From: a bacterium
GTDB lineage: Bacteria; Pseudomonadota; Gammaproteobacteria; Burkholderiales; Burkholderiaceae_C
DNA: 64,000 nt
Reading direction: 5' to 3'
Assembly: GCA_030824555.1 (NCBI GenBank)
Contig: JAVBXK010000026.1
Location: forward strand, 62,001 to 126,000
Under the pieces are notes generated by a model, which had not been told where the DNA came from, searched no databases, and was given only the letters and a program-made list of their open reading frames with translations. Each line of letters opens with the position of its first letter. Position 1 is the first letter of the stretch. A program made the translations under genes and the position numbers. Shown here in pieces: positions 44,676 to 54,800 of this stretch.

Positions 44676-45797
44676 TCAGCCCCGGCGCTGCTTGACCGCT
44701 TTGGCCAGCGTCTCGATGGCAGCGACCGAATCGTCCCAACCCAGACAGGCATCGGTGATGCTCTGACCATAGGCCAGCTTGGCCGGATCGTCCTTGCCAG
44801 CGGTGAACTTCTGGGCACCGGCCTGCAAATGACTTTCGATCATCACACCGAACACGCTGCGCGAGCCGCCAGCGATCTGGCCGGCAATGTCGTTGGCCAC
44901 GTCCAACTGCTTTTGGTGTTGCTTGGAGCTGTTGGCGTGGCTGAAGTCCACCATCAGCGTGGCGGGCAATTTGGCTGCGGCCAAATCTTTGCAGGCAGCG
45001 GCCACGCTGGCGGCATCGTAGTTGGGGCCCTTGCCGCCGCGCAGGATCACGTGGCAATCCTTGTTGCCCTTGGTCTGGACAATCGCCACCTGCCCGTTCT
45101 TGTGGACCGACAGGAAATGGTGGCCGCCAGCGGCCGCCTGGATGGCATCGGTCGCGATCTTGATGTTGCCGTCGGTGCCATTCTTGAACCCGATGGGGGC
45201 GGACAGACCGGAAGCCAGTTCGCGGTGCACTTGGCTTTCGGTGGTGCGGGCACCGATGGCGCCCCAGGCAATCAGGTCGCCGATGTACTGGGGGGAGATC
45301 ACATCCAGGAACTCGCTGCCAGCGGGCACGCCCAGGCGGTTGATTTCAATGAGCAACTGGCGCGCCATGCGCAGGCCTTCGTCGATGCGGTAGCTCTCGT
45401 CCATGTAGGGGTCGTTGATCAGCCCCTTCCAACCCACCGTGGTGCGAGGCTTCTCGAAATAGACGCGCATCACGATTTCCAGCGTGTCGGCGTACTGCTC
45501 GCGCACGGTCTTCAGTCGCTGTGCGTACTCGATCGCCGCAGCCGGGTCGTGGATGGAACAGGGCCCGGTGACAACCAGCAAACGGTCGTCGGTGCCATGC
45601 ATGATGTTGTGGATGTTGCGGCGCGTCTGGCTGATGAGCGTCTCGACGCCCGTGCCGCGAATGGGGAAAAAACGGATGAGGTGTTCAGGAGGTGGCAACA
45701 CGGTGATGTCCTTGATGCGTTCGTCGTCGGTCTTGCTGGTTTTCTCGACGGCGGCATACCAGGACTCGGGGCGCTGGTGGCTGGCAGATGCGTTCAT
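44676..45797 (-). CDS. aroG: 3-deoxy-7-phosphoheptulonate (DAHP) synthase, class I
   Basis: 373 residues. Typical type I-alpha enzyme: LLVVTGPCSIHDPAAAIEYA, RVYFEKPRTTVGWKGLINDP, AIGARTTESQVHRELASGLS, PIGFKNGTDGNIKIATDAI, and metal-binding LMVDFSHANSSKQHQKQ. It joins PEP and erythrose-4-phosphate in the first step of aromatic amino-acid synthesis. It could be the AroF, AroG or AroH paralogue; the leader region with Phe/Tyr/Trp codons implies control by aromatic amino-acid supply. Confidence 0.95.
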   Translation of the reverse strand: MNASASHQRPESWYAAVEKTSKTDDERIKDITVLPPPEHLIRFFPIRGTGVETLISQTRRNIHNIMHGTDDRLLVVTGPCSIHDPAAAIEYAQRLKTVREQYADTLEIVMRVYFEKPRTTVGWKGLINDPYMDESYRIDEGLRMARQLLIEINRLGVPAGSEFLDVISPQYIGDLIAWGAIGARTTESQVHRELASGLSAPIGFKNGTDGNIKIATDAIQAAAGGHHFLSVHKNGQVAIVQTKGNKDCHVILRGGKGPNYDAASVAAACKDLAAAKLPATLMVDFSHANSSKQHQKQLDVANDIAGQIAGGSRSVFGVMIESHLQAGAQKFTAGKDDPAKLAYGQSITDACLGWDDSVAAIETLAKAVKQRRG

Positions 45798-45853
45798 GAA
45801 GCTCTCCGTGAATCAAAAAAGTAGGTTGAAAAAAGAACCGGGACAGACAAGGC

Positions 45854-45883
45854 AAAAAAAAACCGCCGAGGGTATCGGCGGTT
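45854..45883 (-). terminator. Attenuator terminator in the aroG leader
   Basis: On the minus strand AACCGCCGA (45883-45875), loop, TCGGCGGTT (45869-45861) and a run of nine T. It is 57 nt upstream of the aroG ATG and downstream of the leader peptide. The left arm can instead pair with CGGCGGT of the leader coding region (45941-45935), a 7-bp antiterminator. Confidence 0.88.
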
Positions 45884-45916
45884 GGTTTGAGGTGCTTCGG
45901 GCTTCGTTTTTGGGGC

Positions 45917-45991
45917 TCAGCCTTGACTCTCTCTACCGCCGTGTGCGCGTGAGAACCAAAAGTAAGCAAAATAAAAACGAACCGTTTGCAT
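45917..45991 (-). CDS. Aromatic leader peptide of the aroG attenuator
   Basis: 24 codons from ATG at 45991 to TGA at 45917. It begins MQTVR and then reads FYFAYFWF (residues 6-13): seven of eight residues are Phe, Tyr or Trp. It ends SRAHGGRESQG. This is the pattern of pheA/trp-type leader peptides. A ribosome stalled at the aromatic codons leaves codons 18-20 free, and these form the antiterminator arm. No strong Shine-Dalgarno is seen. Confidence 0.88.
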   Translation of the reverse strand: MQTVRFYFAYFWFSRAHGGRESQG

Positions 45992-46059
45992 GGGCGGCAA
46001 TGTAGCACATCGGTTTGATGCAGGTCTGACAAACGTCTTGCACCCCATCACGCTTGCAG

Positions 46060-49000
46060 TCACTCCACCCCAAAGCCCTGAGCAAACCCAGGCAACGAAG
46101 CCACGGGCATGAACAGGCGCACAGGCTGGCCATCCAGCCAAACCGTTTTACCCACGTGTTGAGCAGGCAGTGGCACCAGCGCCATATCGGGCTTGAGGGT
46201 GTAGGTTTGCCCACCCAGCACCAGCTTGATGCGCCCCTGCCCCTGCCCCAGGGCTGAGCCCGCCGGGTCAGCCGCCAGCACCGCCGCACGCAAACCCGCA
46301 AAGTCAGCCGCCGCCGGGTACAGAGCTTGCGGGTAACCAAAATGGTTGCTGGTGTACGTCAGCACACCTTGCGGTGTTTGCGCCAAACCGCCCGCGTCCG
46401 TAGGCGACTCCAGCTGTTCGCCCGCTTGCACGGCGAAGTGGGTGTTGCCATTGCCACTGGTGTTCAGCGTCACCAGCAAGGTGCCATCAGCCTGCACCAC
46501 CGTGCTGCCACCGTGCTCATTCAGCAGACGGGCAAACCCTTCTGTGTCGGCTATGGCGGGCGCCCAATCCATGCTCAAGCCTTGCAGGCGCAAGGTGTAC
46601 GTCGCCTGCCCTTGGGTTAGCCAGCTGTCAGGCTGTGTTGTATCCGGGTCAACGCTCACACGACCCAACGCACCCAAGACCACTCGCTTCTCGCCTTGTT
46701 TTGCAATCAACAGGCCATTTTCACCACCGATGAAAAACTCGCTAAACAGTTGGTGCCTGGTCAGCCAGTTCACTGCGGCCTGCGCCACGTTGCCACCCAA
46801 GCGTTCTGACGAGCCGTTCAGCATAGGCCTGCTGTGCATCCACACCAGGCCGGGCACGCCAGTGCGTGCCACCGCATCGCCCGTGAGGTCTTGGTCGCCA
46901 GTGGCGGAGCCCAGGCCCATTTCCTGTATCTGGCCTTGCGCGTTGAGCACCACATATTCGCCCGGAAGAATGGCCAGCACTGCAGTTGTAGCCGTTGTTG
47001 TGACTGTTGCTGTCGTTGCCGCAGCCGTTTCAGCCTTGGCTGCGCGAGCCTGTTTGGCTGACGAAGCAGACCGTGTGCTGGCGGGCCGTGGCAAGCCCGA
47101 AGGCAACGCAACCTGGCACCCCAGCACGGTGATCAGTGTTTGCCCGGTGGTTTCATTCACCTCGGCCAGCAGTTCGGTGGGGGTACCGGTGCATGCACCG
47201 GCATTCAACACCACGGAGCTGGCTGGCGGCACGCTTTGCAACCAGCCCAACACGGGTTGGCCGGGGGCCGTTGCCTTGAAACGGGCGCGGCCCTGCAACA
47301 GGCGGGGCACGGGCACACCGCCCGGCCCGGCCACAAAGGTCAGGCGCGCGGTGGCGCCGGTGGGCTCGGGCTGGGCTTGCAGCAAGCCCCCGCCGTTGGC
47401 CAGTTGCAAGCTGGTGGGGCCGGTGATGGTCAGCACCGTGCCGTTGACCGCATTGACCCGTACCTCAAACGGGCCACCGCTGAGGGTGTGGTTGCTGCCT
47501 TGCTCCACCACTGGCGGGGGTGGCGGTGGTTCGGGGGCTGGTGGCGGTGGCGGCGCCACAGTGGTGCTGACGTAATCGGCACTCACACCGCCGATGGTCA
47601 GCGTGGTGGTGGTGGTGGTGGTGTAGGCAGCACTGCTGGTGTGACGCACGGTGACGGTGTCGCCGTTGTTAACCGTGCCCGCTGCGCTGACAAAGCTGCC
47701 ACTGTTGATTCGGTATTCACCGCCGGTGATGCTGATGGCCGCACCCGTGGTGATGCCCGCCACCGTGATGGTGTCAGAGGTCTGCACCGTGCTCAGTGCA
47801 ACGCTGTTGGCGGGCGTGAACGCAAACGCCTGTGGTGTGCTGGCGTTGCCGCTGAAGCTGACCGAGACCGCGCAGTCGGCCGTGACCGCCGCTGTGGTGT
47901 AGTTCACGTTTCCTGTGCCGCTGACACTGCCGCCGCAGGTGCCGCCCCAGACGTTGACCGCATAACCGCCATCTGGCGTTGCGGCGAAGCTGGGTGTGGC
48001 GTTGTAGGCCACCACCTGCGCCGTGTTGGGACTGATGCTGCCGTTGGCTCCAGCACTGGGCGTGACGTTGTAGCCCCGGCTGGCGCTGCAGTTGGCGGTG
48101 CTGCCACCGCCCGAGCCGATGCAGCTCCAAGTGTAGGCATTGACACCATTGGTCATGCTGGTGGCGCTACCTGTCGTGCACAGGTTGGTGCTGGGCGCTG
48201 TGGTGACCAAGGTGGCGCTGTGGCTGGTGCCACAACTGCCGTTGACCGCAGTCACCGCCACAGTGGTGCTGACATAAGCGGCACTCACACCGCCAATGGT
48301 CAGTGTGGTCGTGGTGACGGTGCTGTGGGCCGCACTGCTGGTGTGGCGTACGGCGACGGTGCCTCCGTTGTTGACGCTGCCCGCTGTGCTGGTCCAGCCG
48401 TTGGTGTCAATCTGGTACTGGCCGTCGGTGACGCTGATGGCGGCTGCAGTGTTGATGCCCGCGACAATGACGCTGCCAGACGTCTGCACCGTGCTCAACG
48501 CGGCATTGCCCGTCGCCGTGAAGCTGAAGGCATCGGGTGTGGTGTCAGGTGTGAGGCTGAAGCTGGCGGTCACCGTGCAGTCGGCCGTGACGGCTGCACT
48601 GGTATAGGTACTGCCGCTCAAACTGCCGCTGCAACCGCTCACGCTGCCCATGGCGTGTCCGCTGTCGGGCGTGACGGTAAAAACGGGCGTGGCGTTGTAC
48701 GCCACTACCTGCGCCGTGCTGGGGCTCAGGCTGCCGTTGGCACCTGCACTCGGTGTGACGGTGTAGCCCCGGCTGGCGCTGCAGTTGGCGGTGCTGCCAC
48801 TTCCCGAACCCGTGCAGCTCCAGTTGTAGGCATTGACACCTGTGGTCACGCTGGTGGCACTGCCTGTCGTGCACAGGCTGGTGCTGGGCGCCGTGGTGAT
48901 CAAGGTGGTGCTGTGGCTGGAGCCGCAGCTGCCATTGACGACTGGTGCAGCCAACGTGGTGCTGACATAAGCGGCACTCACCCCGCCAATGGTCAGCGTG

Positions 49001-51759
49001 GTGGTGGTGGCGGTGCTGTGGGCCGCACTGCTGGTGTGGCGCACAGTGACGGTGTCACCGTTGTTGACGCTGCCTGGCGTGCTCACGAAACCACCACTGC
49101 CAATCTGGTACTCACCACCGCTGATGCTGATGTCAGCACCCGTGGTGATGCCCGCCACCGTGATGATGTTGGAGGTCTGTACCGCGCTCTGTGCAACGTT
49201 GTTGACTGGCGTGAACGCAAAGGCCGCTGGCGTGCTGGCGTTGCCGCTGAAGCTGACCGAGACCATGCAGTCGGCCGTGACCGCCGCCGCGGTGTAGTTC
49301 ACGTTGCCTGTGCCGCTGGCACTGCCGCCACAGGTGCCCGCCCATGCGTTGACCGCATAGCCACCGTCTGGCGTTGCGGTGAACTCGGGCTGAGCGTTTT
49401 GGGCCACCACTTGTGCGTCGCTGACGCTGCCATTGGCTCCGGCACTGGACGTGACGGTGTAACCCCGGCTGGCGCTGCAACTGGCAGTGGTGGAACTGCC
49501 CGCACAAGTCCAGGCGAAGGTACTGGGGTTGGTGGTAACGCTGCTTGCAGTGCTGTGGGTGCACAAGGCCCCGCCACTGGGTGCGCTGGTGACCAGCGGG
49601 GTGGTGGCGTGGGCGCTGCCACACGTGCCGTTGGCTGCGATGGATGAGATGGCAAAACTCAGCGTGGCTTGCGGCGCGGGGTTGTTGTTTGCATTGCCGG
49701 CCTGATTGGCGCTCACGGTGCACGTGCCGCCTGAAACGCCCGAAACGGTCGCACCGGAAACCGTGCAAACGGACGGGGTCAAGCTGGCGAATACGATTGG
49801 ATTTTCAGAGGCGCCGCCTGTGGCGACCAATGTGTCAGTGCCGCCAATCAGCACCGAGGGGGTGGAAATGGAGATGGTCTGATTTGCGGTCACCACATTG
49901 CGCAGCAATGGGCGCGTGACACCTTCGGTCATGACCCAGTGATTGGTGAAGTCAAAACCGGTGTAGTTGGCTTGTGAATGGGCTTGCGCCGAGGTGAGGC
50001 CCACCATGTTGATGGCGCTTCCCGAACCAAACTTGACACCAGTTGCCGTCCCCGTGGATTCCGTATCCCAGTAGGCGTCGATGATGCCGTTGCTGGTGTA
50101 GTTCCAAGTCGCAATGCCGCCGTTCGACACCCCTGTGATGCCCGGGCCGGCAACATGCACGTCTTCGATGACGCCAGAATTGTCAGAAAGCAGGCCCGAG
50201 GACTCAGACTGGTATATGCCATTCCCTGTCACTGCACCGCCAGCCCGCGTGCTCGCTGCAACTTTGACCAGGCTGTAAGCGCGCCGGATGTTGGCCCCGC
50301 CAGAGTTGAATGCAGCCAATCCGCCGCCGTAATACACATCACCGCTGGCCTTGTCCACGGAACCCCATGCCCAGGCGTCCTCAATCAGCGCCTGATCGCG
50401 GTTCCAACCTGACAAACCACCGCCCGAACGCACGCCCCATACCGCCACACTGGCATAAGAGCGCCGAACCGCCGCATGTTGGCCATCGTTGAGGCCCACC
50501 AGGCCACCGCCATAACGCCAATAGTTAGGCCCGAAAATGGCAGGGCCTTGCACGCGCGCCACGCTGTAGCTTTCGATGATTTCGGCCATGCCAGAAGTGC
50601 CATCGTTCCAGCCAACCAGGCCACCAGCAAAAAATCCCTTGGTACCACCTGTTTCCACCACATTGACGACCACGTGCCCATTGCCATGGGAGTTGCGGAT
50701 TTCCGAACCGGCGGCGGACCCATTGTTCCAGCCGATCAGGCCGCCAATGTACAAGTGCTCACCGGTAGCCTGTTTGGCGTTGCCGGTGACCGTGCTGCTC
50801 GAACCACAGCGGTTAACCGGCATGTAATTGGTTCCCACCAAGCCGCCAATATAGGAGCCGCTGCCGATGACATCGCCTGTTGTGTATGCATCAGCGATGG
50901 CCTCTTGGCTGAGACCAACCAAGCCACCCACATGGCTGACGCCCGACACGTTGCCACTGGCATGAACGCTCAAAATCTGCCCGGCATGTTGCCCTACCAG
51001 CAGACCCACATAGTCCTTGCCAGTGACGCTGGCGGTGCTGAGCGCCACATTGCGGACCGTGCCCACAAGCCCACTGAACAAACCGACGTTGTCGGTCGTT
51101 GGACGGTTGATGGTCAACCCGGTGATGCTGTGTCCCAATCCATCCAGCGTACCCCAGAAGGGTCCGACAGGCGCAAAACCAGCACCTCCGTTCCAGCCAG
51201 ATGTGGCCGCAGCATCGATCTGGCTGCCCAGCGCATAACGACGGTTGGCATCGGAGGGGACCAGGTTTTGCAGCGCGGTGATGTCGTGAATGACGGTGTA
51301 GGTCCCGCCGTTGACAGTCAGGGCACCGCTGCCACTGAAATCGACCTGGCCGCTGAAGCCTGCATCAGAAATGTTCACGGCAAACTGGCCCGTGACCGTC
51401 AGGTTGGCACTGCCTGACGCAGCCATGACCGCGCCAACCTTGACGGCCCCTGCGGCCGCCAGGGAGAGGGTATTGGCCGTCCAGGCAACCGGCGTGTTCA
51501 CTGCGATGTCGCCACTCTCGGTGCCCGTGCTGCCGGTCACGATGCTGACTGGGCCACTGCCCAGCCGTGAAGCAATCTCTGATGCCGCCACCGTGGCACC
51601 GCTGGCACTGGGTGTCCACACATCTGGACTGCCGCCCGACCAGGCACCATGGGTGCTTGTGTCACCGATGGCAACGTTCCATGCGGCCAGGGCTGGCACG
51701 GCATGCAACGTCAAAAAACAAACCAACAAGGCACCAAACGATTTGGTCAAGACATTCAT
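46060..51759 (-). CDS. Giant exported GLUG/repeat surface protein
   Basis: 1899 residues. A signal peptide ends HAVPALA. Residues about 30-235 are beta-rich; about 240-620 carry GLUG-type repeats (GGLVG..., for example VGGLVGLSQEAIADAYTTGD, IGGLIGWNNGS), suggesting a beta-helix. An Ig-like part follows, then about three 232-residue repeats (around 700-1400) with Cys pairs. A Pro-rich linker (APPPPPAPEPPPPPP) leads to a ~490-residue C-terminal domain I do not recognise. No autotransporter barrel or sortase signal is visible. It is probably an adhesin-like secreted or surface protein, encoded directly downstream of a SARP-type regulator. Confidence 0.8.
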   Translation of the reverse strand: MNVLTKSFGALLVCFLTLHAVPALAAWNVAIGDTSTHGAWSGGSPDVWTPSASGATVAASEIASRLGSGPVSIVTGSTGTESGDIAVNTPVAWTANTLSLAAAGAVKVGAVMAASGSANLTVTGQFAVNISDAGFSGQVDFSGSGALTVNGGTYTVIHDITALQNLVPSDANRRYALGSQIDAAATSGWNGGAGFAPVGPFWGTLDGLGHSITGLTINRPTTDNVGLFSGLVGTVRNVALSTASVTGKDYVGLLVGQHAGQILSVHASGNVSGVSHVGGLVGLSQEAIADAYTTGDVIGSGSYIGGLVGTNYMPVNRCGSSSTVTGNAKQATGEHLYIGGLIGWNNGSAAGSEIRNSHGNGHVVVNVVETGGTKGFFAGGLVGWNDGTSGMAEIIESYSVARVQGPAIFGPNYWRYGGGLVGLNDGQHAAVRRSYASVAVWGVRSGGGLSGWNRDQALIEDAWAWGSVDKASGDVYYGGGLAAFNSGGANIRRAYSLVKVAASTRAGGAVTGNGIYQSESSGLLSDNSGVIEDVHVAGPGITGVSNGGIATWNYTSNGIIDAYWDTESTGTATGVKFGSGSAINMVGLTSAQAHSQANYTGFDFTNHWVMTEGVTRPLLRNVVTANQTISISTPSVLIGGTDTLVATGGASENPIVFASLTPSVCTVSGATVSGVSGGTCTVSANQAGNANNNPAPQATLSFAISSIAANGTCGSAHATTPLVTSAPSGGALCTHSTASSVTTNPSTFAWTCAGSSTTASCSASRGYTVTSSAGANGSVSDAQVVAQNAQPEFTATPDGGYAVNAWAGTCGGSASGTGNVNYTAAAVTADCMVSVSFSGNASTPAAFAFTPVNNVAQSAVQTSNIITVAGITTGADISISGGEYQIGSGGFVSTPGSVNNGDTVTVRHTSSAAHSTATTTTLTIGGVSAAYVSTTLAAPVVNGSCGSSHSTTLITTAPSTSLCTTGSATSVTTGVNAYNWSCTGSGSGSTANCSASRGYTVTPSAGANGSLSPSTAQVVAYNATPVFTVTPDSGHAMGSVSGCSGSLSGSTYTSAAVTADCTVTASFSLTPDTTPDAFSFTATGNAALSTVQTSGSVIVAGINTAAAISVTDGQYQIDTNGWTSTAGSVNNGGTVAVRHTSSAAHSTVTTTTLTIGGVSAAYVSTTVAVTAVNGSCGTSHSATLVTTAPSTNLCTTGSATSMTNGVNAYTWSCIGSGGGSTANCSASRGYNVTPSAGANGSISPNTAQVVAYNATPSFAATPDGGYAVNVWGGTCGGSVSGTGNVNYTTAAVTADCAVSVSFSGNASTPQAFAFTPANSVALSTVQTSDTITVAGITTGAAISITGGEYRINSGSFVSAAGTVNNGDTVTVRHTSSAAYTTTTTTTLTIGGVSADYVSTTVAPPPPPAPEPPPPPPVVEQGSNHTLSGGPFEVRVNAVNGTVLTITGPTSLQLANGGGLLQAQPEPTGATARLTFVAGPGGVPVPRLLQGRARFKATAPGQPVLGWLQSVPPASSVVLNAGACTGTPTELLAEVNETTGQTLITVLGCQVALPSGLPRPASTRSASSAKQARAAKAETAAATTATVTTTATTAVLAILPGEYVVLNAQGQIQEMGLGSATGDQDLTGDAVARTGVPGLVWMHSRPMLNGSSERLGGNVAQAAVNWLTRHQLFSEFFIGGENGLLIAKQGEKRVVLGALGRVSVDPDTTQPDSWLTQGQATYTLRLQGLSMDWAPAIADTEGFARLLNEHGGSTVVQADGTLLVTLNTSGNGNTHFAVQAGEQLESPTDAGGLAQTPQGVLTYTSNHFGYPQALYPAAADFAGLRAAVLAADPAGSALGQGQGRIKLVLGGQTYTLKPDMALVPLPAQHVGKTVWLDGQPVRLFMPVASLPGFAQGFGVE
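47540..49650 (-). repeat. ~700-nt tandem repeats within the giant exported protein gene
   Basis: Recurring landmarks GTGGTGCTGACATAAGCGGC and variants occur near 47558, 48260 and 48957, a period of about 697-700 nt (about 232 codons). Each unit encodes CSASRGYTVTPSAGANGS, a short VTADC segment, an F.FT... strand region, VRHTSSAAHSTVTTTTLTIG and VSAAYVSTT. A partial further unit ends near 49650. Confidence 0.85.
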
Positions 51760-51861
51760 GGGATCACTCGTCAGGAGAGGTCAGGCGGGACGTTCAACCA
51801 AGTCGAACGTTGGTCACGCATGCACCTTACTTGTCGAGCGTAAAAACTCCGTTGAAAGAAA

Positions 51862-54800
51862 TCAGACCGGAGATTCACAGCGGGAGCGCAAGCGCAGCAA
51901 CTCAGGCTCCATGTAGTGGTCATCCCAATGGAGGCAGCGCTGCAGGGCGCAGTCCAACAGGTCTGCACAGTCTTGGTTTCGCCCCAGTCGAAACAGTGCA
52001 TCGGCGTAGATAGAGAGCGGAGTCACTTCAAGTGCTGGCAGCGCTGCGCAAGTGGTCGCCAGACCCCGTTGCATGGTTTCAATTGCCCCTTGCACCTGTG
52101 CCTCTTGCGCTGGCCGGGCACAGATCGCCCAGCCCTGCATGACCTGAGCTATCGCTTGCCACAGCGTGAACGCATGTTTTTCCGCCAGTGCAAGCAACTC
52201 GCCAATGTGAAGGTGTACCAATTCAGCCTCGCCCTTCATGACCGCCAGTCGCAGCCAGCACGCCAGCGCAAAGCAAAGGGTATAGGGGTGGGACAGCTGT
52301 CTGGCCAGTGCGAGAGCACGTGCCTGGGCCTGCTCAGCAGCGGACATGTCACCTTGCAACCAAGCGACCCACGCGAGCAGTGCCAGACTGGTGACACCCG
52401 TGTCTTCGTGGAACAGTTGCAGCATTTCAGCCGGGAGGTGCGTGTCATACAGCGTCACAGCATCTTCAAGATAGCGTCGCGCGGTGGTCAGCTCTCCCAG
52501 CCACAGATGCGTGTTGCCATAGGCATAGGCAGTTTGCAAGCGGTAAAGCGGTGCAGCGCTGTGAGCGTGTTGTTGCAACTTGTCTACATAGCGCAGGGCA
52601 TGCCGGTACCCGCCGTTGGAACTGGCGCCCAGCCACAGCCCATAGAGCGCCAAAAACACTTCCTGAGCGTTTTCTTGTGGCTTGCTTCTTGCCAAAACTT
52701 GGCCAAATACACTGCGTGTTTCCGCTGCGCCATAGCCTTTGATAGCCACTGTGGCGTTGCCTTCAGTCAGCAACAGACGCAACATGCGCGTGTCATTGGC
52801 AGTGGAAGCGGGCAGGCGTTCGAGAAGTTTGCAAGCATCTTGAAGGTGACTGATGGCTTCTGCGTATGCTGCCAGATCCAGGTCCAGCTTGGCGGCCTCT
52901 TCGAGCAGGCCTATGGCCGCAGGCAAGTCGCCAGCAAGGCTTGCGTGGCGAGCCAGCCAGTGCGGTGGATGCGCCATGGACAAGGCGCTTGCCTGCGCAT
53001 TTTTTTGAATGGCACTGTGTATGTGGCGCAGCTCGGAGCGGGATGCGTTGGCATACAGAATGTCGCGTACCACGGTATGGTGGAAGCAATACTGGTTACC
53101 CAATCCGGGACGGATCAGTCCGTGTTGCTGCAGCGCGCGCAGGGCAAGGTAAAAGCGATCGTCGCTTTCTCCTGCAAACAGGCTGCGCAGAGTCACCGCA
53201 CTGAATTCATCCCCCAATGCAGACGCAGTCAGTGCAATGCTGCGTAGCAGGCCATCCTGCGCCACAGGACGCAAAGCATAGTCTTCCATCGACGGCAAAC
53301 TTGTGTCATTCGCGGTTGCTGCGGATTGGGCGAGTGTGAAAGATTCGATGTGTAACGGATTGCCTTGGGCGGAATCGATGATTTTCGAAATTTCATTTTC
53401 ACCCAATGTCTGACAGCACAGCGCCTCTATCAGCGCTCGGCTTTGCTCGGGCGGCAATGGTCCCAGCTCGATACGTGGCACCTGAGGTAGCCAGTTGGGG
53501 TCCAACGGATTGCGCGCGGTCAAAAGTAAAAAGCCGTCCTGCCTGCTGTCCACGAGTTCTTCAAGGACCTTGGTCGTAGAACTGTCTGCCCAATGAATAT
53601 CTTCCACCACGACCAGCACGGCCTGGCTTTGGGTTAACTGGCCAAGCATGGTGTGCAAGGCATCATGCAGGCCATTGCGCCGAGCCCCTGGTGAAGCCAG
53701 AGATGACTCATACGGCAATGGCACCCCTGCCAACCAACCCAGCATCAGGCGATGCGGCAGCGCCAACACGAGCTGCGCTGTCCCCACCCAGTTGCTCAAT
53801 TTCTGGGTGCGGGTGTTCAGGTCATCATCGGTCCCGATGCCACATTGCTCCTTGATAAAGGCAGATATCGGTGCGTAGGGTGTTTCACTGCACGTTTGGC
53901 GACATTGGAAAACCAGGGTAGGTACGGAATGGTCGCGTGATTGCATCAGCCACTGGACCAGCCTGGTCTTGCCGCAGCCCGCATCGCCAATGAGCAAGGC
54001 AGCGCCGAGGCCGCTTGGCTGGGTTCTACTGGCCAGTCTTTTCAGCCTTGCGCGCTCTTGCTGGCGCCCAATCAGTATGGATGCCGCGCGCTGTGTCAAC
54101 TTGGGCATGCTTGCCAAGCGATACGCCTGCATTTGCTCGTCCAAGGACACCTCGGCAGGGAGCTGCAATGGAATCAATTCAGGCAGTGTGGGTGCCTTTT
54201 TGACAAAAGAAGCTGTCGCCAAGATGTCCCCAGAGCGGCCGCACGTGACCAGACGCAGAGTGGTGTTGCTGATCAGGCCAAGGGCATCTGGGCTGTGCGG
54301 GTTCCTTGAAAACATCATGGGGCCGTGGTTGAGGCTCAGTCGCAGCAAGACATTGAGTGCTTGGGCTTGCTTGCGAATACTGTCGGCCGAGCGCATGGCA
54401 CGCTGAATGGCATCGGGGATGTATTCAGGGTACCCAAAATAGGCCATCAGACTGCCATCCGGGGTGACGCAAGTGTGAGCACCCTGGCGCCGCGTCTCGC
54501 AGGCAACGAACTCACGGGCTTGTTGGAGAAACTGGAATTTTTGTGCGTCATCTCCCGCAAGGCAGCGAATCTCGACATAGAGCAACGTCACCAGTCGAGT
54601 TTTTGGATTGGCTTCGTGCTGGGTTGGCGATCCCTTGGGCGCAGCTGTTGACGGCAAGTCAGTGCTTGCACGCAAACGCCCAACCAAAGCTTGCACTTCA
54701 GGGCTGGGTTGGGTATCCAGTTCCCGCTGAAACAGGCCGTGAACATAGTCAAAGTGGGCCAATGCCGTGGCAGTGCGCCCGTCGTCTACCAAAAGCTGCA

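Noticed and set aside
47140-49647. 835-codon open frame opposite the giant exported protein gene
   Set aside because: It is antisense to a repetitive gene, encodes a Gly/Arg/Ala/His-rich sequence with no domain, and its repeats mirror those of the real gene.
47540-49650. CRISPR array or intergenic repeat array
   Set aside because: The period is about 700 nt, the units are coding in one frame, and there are no short direct repeats with spacers.
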